Shown here in pieces: positions 56,607 through 64,000 of a DNA stretch of 64,000 nt. Every line of letters begins with the position of its first letter. The first letter of the stretch is position 1. Below the pieces are notes generated by a model. The model made no database searches. It was given only the letters and a program-made list of their open reading frames with translations, and was not told where the DNA came from. The translations under genes and the position numbers were made by a program. This DNA is from Rhizophagus clarus (lineage: Eukaryota; Glomeromycota; Glomeromycetes; Glomerales; Glomeraceae). Where the stretch lies: contig BLAL01000252.1 in assembly GCA_015698045.1 (NCBI GenBank), positions 806,001 to 870,000 on the forward strand, given 5' to 3'.

Positions 56607-58948
56607 TCATTCATCTAATAATTCTTCCAATTCGTGTTCATCTTCCACATAATCATTATTTTCCACATCCAAATCTGGTGGAAATATATTAATATGATCC
56701 ATAGTTTTCATGTTACGTTTTAAAAATACCATTTTACCTAATAAAGCAGGATCCAATAAGCTTCTTTTTGCTGTAATGTGGTTTCCTGCATCTGAGAAAA
56801 GTCGTTCAGAAGCTACAGAAGTAGCAGGAATTCCTAAATATTTTCGTGCAATAATAGAAAGAACTGGAAAAATTTCCTGTTTTGATTTCCACCAATCTAA
56901 TGGGTTTTTATTTTCCCTAGCAACTGGTAAAAGAAAATAAGTAGTAATTTCATCAGCTATTGCTGATGATGAAGTAGAACTTTCTTTTGTTTGAAACACT
57001 TTTTTTACTTTTTGTTGACGTCTTTCTTGATGCTCATGTAAAGATTTCATGCTAGGAGTTGAACTTGTTGAGGTAGTTGAAATTGTTGAAATTGTGGGTG
57101 ATGGTGGAGTACTAGTTTGTTGCTGCATTTCTCTCTTTAATTGATCATATTGTATTTGTAAACTTGAATGAATTTTTACTTTTGTTTCTTCATCAGTTAT
57201 AAAATTAAGATCTTTATACCTTGGATCCAAAAGTACTGCCATAATGCCAAACTCATCTGGCATTGCCCAATAATATTTCAAACCTAAATAAATTTTATTT
57301 TTTACATTTTTTAATACTTCTGAAATATTACTATAATCTACTTCAATTTGTGAACTTTCTTCTTCTACTATATCAGAATTAATAGTATTATCATCAGAAT
57401 CTTCTAATACTTCATATGAATTATCAGATGGTTTTAAAGAATTTGTGAGATCTGTAATAATAGGAAACATTTGACTTAATGTAACATAAGTATTTCCAGA
57501 AAAATCTCATGTAGCTTTCTCAAATGGTGCCAAAATGTTACATAATTTATCTAATAACTCCCATTCATTATCTTTTATCATAATTTTTTTTAATCTAATT
57601 CCATCAGTTTTTTCTTCAGATATAAGAGAACAAGACAAGTTTACACTAAGTTAAAGCACAGCATATTGAAGAAAAATCAGCCAATCCTATGCCAAATATG
57701 AAGAGTTCCACCTTAAGTAATTAAACAACAATAATTATATAAATTAGGATAAAATTTATTAAATAATTAAATTGAATTAAAATATTTACCTAGTAGATAT
57801 ATCTTGTATTAAATGTAATGGTTCTTCATAACCAATCTCTTTTTGCACAATCGTTCAATTTGTTTTTGAGTAGAAAAAAAATTTATTAGTTGTTTTGTAC
57901 GTGATACCAAATTTTCTACAACTTTTAATCCTTTACTAATTGCCAGCTGCAAAGTATGAGTAGCACATGAGAGTCTTTTAATTGGTGTTAAATCTCGAAT
58001 AGCAGCTACTACATTTGCTTCATTGTCTGTTGTTATTGATACAACAAGATTTTCAATTTCCCACTTTTGCATAGCATTTTTAATACCTTCAGTAATTGCT
58101 TTTGCAGTATATGGTGTTGGAAAATAGGATATTTCAAGCAAAACATCCATTATTTCAAAATTTTTATTGATCCAAGTTGCTGTTAAGCCTAAATATCCAT
58201 GTTTTGAACAAGAAGACCACAAATCAGTAGTTAAAGATATTGATTGAGCAGTTTTTAAAAGCAGTTTCAATTTTTCTTTATTATACCCATAACTGCGAGC
58301 AATCATCATTCTTAATTTTTTTTCTCCAGGAACTGTAAATTGTGGATCTATAATATACATATGCTCAATATATGCCTTTTGAGTTATGGTTGATAATGGT
58401 TGAGTTGTAAGTAAAATCCACTGTAGTGTTGATAATTCTTTTTCTTTTTGTCCATTTTTATTGGATGCAGATTGAGTATGCATTGGTGATATAATGCCGC
58501 TTTCTAGAGGTGGTATAATTCCATATTTAATAAGATGGTAACTGAGATTTCCTGTAGACCCATCATATTTGTAATTTTTTGAGCATTTTTCTCAATCATC
58601 TAATAAAAACTGACAATATGCACGTATTTCTCCTTTATTATTTTGTTTTCTAATAAAATAATCCCATACCCAACTTACTTTTGTTTGTGGTTTAATTATT
58701 GCAGCAGTTTGTTTAAAGGGATTTGAATCATTTGGTGCTCGATCTATTGATTCTAATGTAGTATTTGTCATTTTTTGTTTTCCAAGGGCTTTAGATAATT
58801 TTGCAGGACGTCCTCTTTTTTTCTTTGCTAGTGGTGTTGGAGTAATTTCAACAATTTCATCACTAGAACCTTCATTTTCACTTAAGGTAATAATGTAATC
58901 TTGATCATTGTTATTTTCAATAATTTTGTAAATTATTTTAGCTTTCAA
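56607..58948 (-). pseudogene. hAT transposase, BED-type, nearly whole
   Basis: The N-terminal part has an AT-hook-like KKKRGRPAKLSKA, then a BED zinc finger (WDYFIRK, YCQFLLDD, NYKYDGSTGNLSYHLIKYG). An in-frame stop interrupts it near 58,590, and the first finger Cys-x-x-Cys is degraded (YCQF). The RNase H-like core has SLTTDLWSSCSKHGYLGLTA (first Asp) and VVSITTDNEANVVAAIRDL (second Asp). A one-base frame change lies near 57,845, just before EIGYEEPLHLIQDIST. A GT-AG intron seems to run from about 57,790 to 57,715, resuming at WNSSYL, with further stops after it. The C-terminal part (56,607-57,470) is open and holds FGIMAVLLDPRYKDLNF, the catalytic-Glu region and the dimerisation block YLGIPATSVASERLFSDAGN. 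It is probably inactive but young. Confidence 0.85.
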
Positions 58949-59149
58949 TAAAATAAACTTTAATTGAAATTATGAAAAATTCAATAAGGGAATGTACAGT
59001 ATTTATTAATCTTTATTATGACTTAGAACTGAATTAACTGTGATTTTATTTGTAAAAGTTTTAATAAACAAATAATAATTGTCATAAATCAATTGGTCTA
59101 AATAATAAATTTACCTGATTAATATTGTAAAATTTTACAAAATTTTATT

Positions 59150-59565
59150 GCTACAAATTTAATAAATTCCATGAAATTAATAATACGAAATTAATTAAAC
59201 AAATTCCACGAAAATAATTAAACAAATTCCATGAAAATAATTAAACAAATTTCACGAAAATAATTAAACAAAGACATAAATGAAGTTAATTACAAAATTA
59301 ATTAAGAAAATACTATGATATTAAACTAATAAACACTACGAAATTAATTAAGCAAATGCCACGAAAATAATTAAATAAAGCCATAAATTTAAGCCACAAA
59401 ATTAATTAAATAAATTCTACGAAATTATTTAAATAGGTGCCACGAAACTAATTAATAAAGCCACACATTTAAGCCACAAAATTAATCAAAATGCCACGAA
59501 TTTAATTAAATAAATGCCACGAATTTAATTAAATCTATGCTATGAATTAAATCTAATATATGCTA
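59150..59565. repeat. minisatellite of ~24-bp units inside the hAT element
   Basis: Units of the type CCACGAAAATAATTAAACAA repeat over a dozen times with variable spacing (CCATGAAAATAATTAAACAA, GCCACAAAATTAATTAAATA and so on). It lies between the transposase start and the right subterminal zone of the hAT element, in place of a promoter leader. Confidence 0.75.
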
Positions 59566-60417
59566 TAAATTTCTTGATTTATAAAAAAAAATTGTATAAT
59601 TTTTATCCGGATTTCAGTTTCTATCCGAATATATCCAGATTTTTATCTGAACTGGATTATCCAGATAAAAACCAGATAATTTTTTTAATTTATCTGGATA
59701 ACGGTTTCTATCCAGATCGAAACACTAGCACTGACCTCAATATTTTCATTAACTTATAAAAATTTTGTTAATGAAACAATGGTAGAACATTCTCCATTAG
59801 CCAAACATCTTATAATAGTACATTTATAGTGCTTATTTAACGTTTGTGATCAGTCTGAATATTTTTTGTCTTTCACATTTCCAGTTTTTTGTACTTTTTT
59901 TTAAGTCTTAGTATCTTTATATGACTTTCACAACCAATTTTAGCAGCAATTTTCTTAAGGCAAAGTTGTACTCAATCATCATAATTGCCTGCGCTCTTTG
60001 TTCTATAGTGAGTCTAATCTATAGTTTATAAAAAAATAATATTTATTTATTTCGGTAAAGGGGTAGGTGTATAAAGTGTTTTTATTATTATTTATTATTA
60101 ATTATAAAAAAAAAATTTTTTTCTAATAATTTTTTTTTTAAAAAAAAAGTGGTAAAAATAATGCACCAAGGTTTAGAGAAAGAAAATGACATAATGGATT
60201 TTTTTTATTACACAGAAAAGGGATTAGCTTTTATATGTTAAAGATCTATACATATATTGTTTATTTTGAAAAAATGAGATTAAACAGATTTGTTTTGATT
60301 GACAAACACGTGATTTACTACCACTGTAGAGGAGGTTTTTACTTTATTTCCATTTGTCCACTTTCTTATTAAGTTGTTCTTTTACTATATCTAATATGAA
60401 ATTTCCTAAGTAATACT

Positions 60418-60714
60418 AGGACCCCCAGACATTACTGATACAACTCATAATCATGAAAAAAAGCAAATTGAGTTAAATTTAAAAGCTAAAAAACATGTTT
60501 TTTGCAATTTTCTTGTCAACCAGTGATCCAAATTGGATGAACATTTTTTTAAAATGTAGCTTTCAATGAGATCTACAAAATAAAAAAATGTTTATCAAAA
60601 TTGGTTGAATAGATGGTGAGATATCCTTAAAAAACTAAAAGAGCAAATTGGCTTAATTTTGAGAAAAATGGGTAAAAAAAAAATGTGAATTATTTTAGTA
60701 ATGTCTGGGGTCCT
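60418..60714. mobile_element. 297-bp hAT-like MITE
   Basis: The ends AGGACCCCCAGACATTACT and AGTAATGTCTGGGGTCCT are inverted repeats with one base of difference. GTAATACT flanks both (60,410-60,417 and 60,715-60,722), a perfect 8-bp target duplication. Non-coding inside. It lies within the 5' part of retroposon copy D, and the D frame continues across it. Confidence 0.85.
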
Positions 60715-61084
60715 GTAATACTGGTATTCTTTCTTGCTCATTTCTTTTGTAAATAATAAAGAGTGTTATAGTGCCTACTTAAAATTCTTATCATCCAATA
60801 TAAGTTCAAAGGTAGGAAAAAAATCATTTATTATTGTAATTCATTGAACTTAATTATAAATGATTCTGAAGTCTTCTGACTATGTATTGACTATATATTC
60901 AGAGATTATATTTGTTCCACTATATACAGTTTTTAAAAAATAAAAATTTATTTTTTGTTGCATTGTAAACTGCACAGATTGAAAAAAAGTTGCATGATTT
61001 TGATATACAACAATAAAGAAAAGGTGCATAAAAAACATTAATAAATAAATTTATGAAATAGGTTCATAACAAGTGATACAGGAT

Positions 61085-61960
61085 ATATTAGTTAAAAAAT
61101 ATATAAATAAAAAAGGCAAAAGGAATGAAGGTGAATAAAAAATATAGAAAAAGTAAAAGAAAATAAAAGAAATAAAGAGAAAATGATAAGACAATTAAAT
61201 GAAGCAAAAAAGAGTAAAAAAATAAAAGAAACAAAGAGGAATAAAATGAAGTAAAAAGAAATAAAAAATGAAAGGAATAAAAAGCAGTATAAAGAAATAA
61301 AAAAGATAAAGCAGAAATAGAAAAAAACTGAAAGAAACATAATATAATGTAAAGAAATAAAAAAAATAAAGTGTGAATAAAAAAAGAAATGAAGAGTAGT
61401 ACAAAAGAATAGAAAAAATAAAGTAGGAATAAAAAAATCAAAGTAATGAAAAATAATGTAAAGGAACAAAAAAAATAAAGCGAGAACAAAAAAAAAAAGA
61501 AAACTAAGTAAAAATAAAAATAATGAAAAAATAAAAGAAGAATAAAAGAAACAAAAAAATAAAAAAAATAAATAAAGAAATAAAAAGTAAGATAAACAGA
61601 AAACCAAGTAAAACTAGACCCATAAAATAAAAAAATAAATAAAATTAGTAAAAAACAAAAATTACATATTAAACAAAAATAAAAAAAACAAAAAATATAT
61701 ATATATCTTAGTATTTGCAAAGAAAAACTGAAAGATCTGAATACAAAATGTAAGAAATGAAAAATAAAATTAAATATAAAATTTGGATTATATAGATTAA
61801 ATATACCTTAATTGTGAAACAAAAAAAACTAAAGGGTTTAAAAAAATGAAATAAAATTAGTAGGAAATAAAATATAAGAAGTAAAATAAAAAAAAATAAA
61901 AAAAATGTATACAAATAAAAAGTAAAAGGATCTAAAGAAATAAAATATACTTAAAAAAAA
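61085..61960. repeat. low-complexity A-rich purine block
   Basis: The plus strand is mainly A with scattered G and T (AAATAAAAGAAA, AAAGAAATAAAAAA and so on). Its reverse gives long overlapping F/L/S/Y-rich frames up to 210 codons. These are composition artefacts and not proteins. It resembles the purine block inside the 3.0-kb hAT-like element. Confidence 0.75.
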
Positions 61961-62149
61961 GATTATCTGAAATAAACAAACATTAAGATGATCAGCATAT
62001 GAATCATATAGAGTGTGATACATAGGCAAATAAAATATTTGATATAAAATTATCAGGTTAAATCATTCAGGTAAAATCATTTCAGATGTAAATTATTTAT
62101 ATACTTATTTATTTATATTTGAAATTATCAAAATTGTTATTATTAAGTT

Positions 62150-62440
62150 ATTGCTAAATTATCTAAAAATATCATACAATTATTTAAAATTATTAAAATT
62201 ATTATTATTAAATTGTTACTCAATTATCAAAAAGGATATTACATTTATACTCGATTGTTTAAAATTAGACAAACTGTTATTACTAAATTGCTACTTAATT
62301 ATCAAAGAAGATGCTGCATTCATACTCAATTGTCTAAAATTAGTAATACTATTGTCACTAAATTATTACTTGATTATCAAAATGGATGCTTTATTTATAC
62401 TTAATTGCATAAAATTATTTTAAAATTTTGCTAAATTATT
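62150..62440. repeat. 75-bp tandem repeat, nearly four copies
   Basis: Marker sequence CAATTATCAA / TAATTATCAA / TGATTATCAA recurs at 62,221, 62,296 and 62,371, exactly 75 bp apart, with a partial earlier unit from about 62,150. Each unit has the order TATTACTAAATTG, ATTATCAAA, ATACTCAATTGT and AAAATTAG. Because 75 is a multiple of three, two frames stay open through it. The open frames are a by-product. Confidence 0.8.
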
Positions 62441-64000
62441 ACTAAATTATCTCATTATTAAATAAAATTACTCAAAATTCAGCCAATATTTTCTAATATT
62501 TGAAAGTGAAATTTTGCTTAAATAACATTAAATATGTACAATTTCTCTTAATTTTTACAAATGAAAAATTTTTTGTTCTTCTAAAATTTAAAAAAAAAAT
62601 CCACAATTTACTAAAATTTTCCTAGTAAATTATAAAATAATTGCATTTATTCAACTTATGTAAAGTCAAAAAACTTACTAATGCATAAAGATGTATTTAT
62701 TATTATTATTTAACTATAATTTAATTATACCTTAATAATATAGCAGAACTTATTTATTATTAATAATTAACTATTTGTTAAATTAAATTAATAAATAAAA
62801 AACACTTTTCTATAATTCTTAAAACCATATATAAAAATTTTTTTTATAAAAATTTATTTTTACAAAAATAAAAATTTTTATTTAAAACTTGACTTATGGA
62901 AATAAATAAACAAATACTTTATAAAACTTTAAGTCTTACTACTAATGCTTTTTTGTCAAAAGATAAAAATATAACTTTTTTAATTCTGATTTTCTAGAAA
63001 CTTCATTAAAAACTCAAATAAAAAAAAAAAAAAGAAAAAAAAGAAGACTAAAAGTAAAAATTCTTAATCTATATTCACTTAATCTACTATTCCAATAATA
63101 ATTCAGGATATCCAAATAGCTGTTTAATTAATACAGTTTAAATAATAATTTTTATCTTTGATAAAAAAAAATTTTTAACATATAACAATGCAGAACACTC
63201 TAGAACAAGGCAAATATTTAGTAAAAACTTTTGATTCTAATACTAACCTAATATAATATAAATTTACTTCATAACAAATTAATATTCCTAATATGTTGAT
63301 ATCTTTAATAGTTTAGTTAAGTTTATGAATATTTAAAGCTTTCCTTCAAGATATTGTAGTAACTGCTAAAATTTTACTTAACCTTAAAAAAAAAAAGTGA
63401 GCAAGTCAATTGCATATAAAATATTATGTAAAGCACAATAATCAGTTATTGCAAATAATACATATTATTACGAGGAAAATATCTATATAAGTATTACACT
63501 ACTTTTCTAATAATAAACATTAAAGAATATGTTAGATAATCATACTAACATTTATATAGCATATTATAGGTGATCATGTTAATGGTATTTATTTAATATA
63601 TCAGAATAATTAATAAAACAAATAATTAAAACTTAAGTAAACAATAAGTATACAAATGTATTTTTAATAATTATTTATTTTTATTATTGAGCAATTAAGC
63701 TAATGGTTTCCCTTCAGTTCAATTACAGGTTATTTTCTATTCTAATTGACTAATAAGTTATATAAGTGATTAATTTACTATTAGTTTTATTCTACATTTT
63801 ATAATGATTAATTATTTACTAATATTACTTTAATTATCTGTTAGTTATTTTTTAAGTTTTATAATTGATAAAAAGTTATTATTAAGTTATTAATTAGTTT
63901 CTTACTTTTACTATTCTTTAACTATTATTTACTAGTTCTATACTACATTCTAGTTTCTTTTACTGGTATAATACCAAGACTTTCTAATTCTTTCTAATGA

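Larger units (their letters stand above)
56238..59727 (-). mobile_element. hAT transposon, 3,490 bp, with perfect ends
   Basis: Perfect 15-bp inverted ends TAGTGTTTCGATCTG / CAGATCGAAACACTA are flanked by the perfect 8-bp duplication GCACTGAC (56,230-56,237 and 59,728-59,735). Both subterminal zones carry repeated ATCCGGATA / ATCCAGATA motifs, the expected transposase-binding sites. It encodes a BED-finger hAT transposase on the minus strand (56,607-58,948). It sits inside the Tc1 transposase. Perfect ends and few coding breaks make it the youngest large element of the stack. Confidence 0.92.
55208..60326 (-). mobile_element. Tc1/mariner element carrying a hAT insertion
   Basis: The proposed ends are TA-CAGTGG (from 55,208) and CCACTG-TA (to 60,326), the usual Tc1 terminus with TA target sites. 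The rest of the inverted repeats is badly decayed; weaker paired sequence (TATGTCATTT) lies further in at 55,401 and 60,187. The transposase on the minus strand is split by the hAT element. LTIEQRAQAIMMIEYNF is near 60,010. The catalytic parts SDESKF, QQNNDLKHT (usually QQDNDPKHT) and SDLNPIEYL lie at about 56,080, 55,790 and 55,690. Many stops make it a fossil. Retroposon copy D reads on at both sides, which supports these outer limits. Confidence 0.6.
53583..60790 (-). mobile_element. ORF1-type retroposon, copy D, split by later insertions
   Basis: Minus-strand copy of the same family as A-C. The 3' end carries AATAAAGTTATGTG and an A-rich tail at 53,584-53,600. Coding pieces read KHKEREKFQAVIKR and IKAFKEVKNPDGTCKIIAYF near 54,300-54,500, then SLKPTVTLFASKAKKEKTEK and DDDAIHILTGYHL near 54,800. 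YKVTFLIYENAFMTAIALYK lies near 55,180. The frame resumes beyond the Tc1 element with LGNFILDIVKEQLNKKVDKW near 60,390. It resumes again beyond the MITE with MSKKEYQ near 60,730, so this one copy was entered at least twice. It carries stops of its own. The 5' end near 60,790 is approximate. Confidence 0.6.
60791..64000. other. gene-free, low-complexity and tandem-repeat DNA
   Basis: Apart from the two repeat blocks listed separately, this holds AT-rich DNA with short simple repeats. I see no coding frame or structured RNA. Confidence 0.5.

Noticed and set aside
55397-60200. Alternative Tc1 limits at the paired TATGTCATTT sequences
   Set aside because: The outer CAGTGG/CCACTG ends fit the family better, and retroposon copy D reads on outside them; the inner pair is probably part of the decayed long inverted repeats.
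61088-62029. Minus-strand frames of up to 210 codons, apparently membrane proteins
   Set aside because: The same artefact from A-rich low-complexity DNA; frames overlap and residues are almost only F, L, S, Y, I.
1-64000. CRISPR arrays, bacterial operons, riboswitches
   Set aside because: The DNA is eukaryotic with spliced genes; no regularly spaced identical short repeats with unique spacers are present.

Overview
This is eukaryotic, very AT-rich DNA with small genes cut by many short GT-AG introns (mostly 60-150 nt). Host genes are fungal in type: TFIIH p52, ArfGAP Glo3, eIF3a, Orc3, Dpb4 and V-ATPase subunit e. They sit among large AT-rich blocks of decayed transposons. Gene structure, base composition and the kinds of Tc1, hAT and RNase H-bearing LINE relics suggest an arbuscular mycorrhizal fungus (Glomeromycotina, Rhizophagus-like). 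That assignment is inference. Exon joins were derived by hand, and wherever I summed the exons the total was a multiple of three.

Layout. (1) 1-1,160: a Tc1-type transposase relic with an internal 459-bp tandem duplication. (2) 3,016-8,402: a gene block with SUMO (-), an unrecognised 616-aa helical protein (+) and a Dpb4/POLE3 histone-fold protein (+). (3) 8,403-27,842: a repeat island. It holds a LINE relic with reverse transcriptase and RNase H, three copies of a poly(A)-tailed ~2.05-kb ORF1-like retroposon (two with both ends visible), a 448-bp hAT MITE, a 3.0-kb non-autonomous hAT-like element, and a 172-bp PIF-like MITE. (4) 27,843-53,088: a dense gene block with VPS18 (-), UQCC2/Cbp6-like (+), mS34 (-), TFB2 (+), ArfGAP Glo3 (-), eIF3a (-), ribosomal protein eS8 (+), V-ATPase subunit e (+), ORC3 (-), a RAD51AP1-like protein (+) and a Gdown1/POLR2M-like protein (+). 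(5) 53,583-64,000: a second repeat island. It is built round a nested stack: a retroposon copy entered by a Tc1 element, itself entered by a hAT element, plus a small MITE. Low-complexity and tandem-repeat DNA follows.

Five gene pairs are head to head with start codons 117-556 bp apart (SUMO/unknown, VPS18/UQCC2, mS34/TFB2, eIF3a/eS8, ORC3/RAD51AP1-like), so shared bidirectional promoters are the rule here. The ORC3/RAD51AP1-like promoter holds two copies of an ACGCGT (MluI cell-cycle box) repeat, which fits joint G1/S control of a replication gene and a recombination gene. The most novel items are the fungal Gdown1-like and RAD51AP1-like genes, the ORF1-only retroposon family with target-site duplications, and the nested transposon stack.
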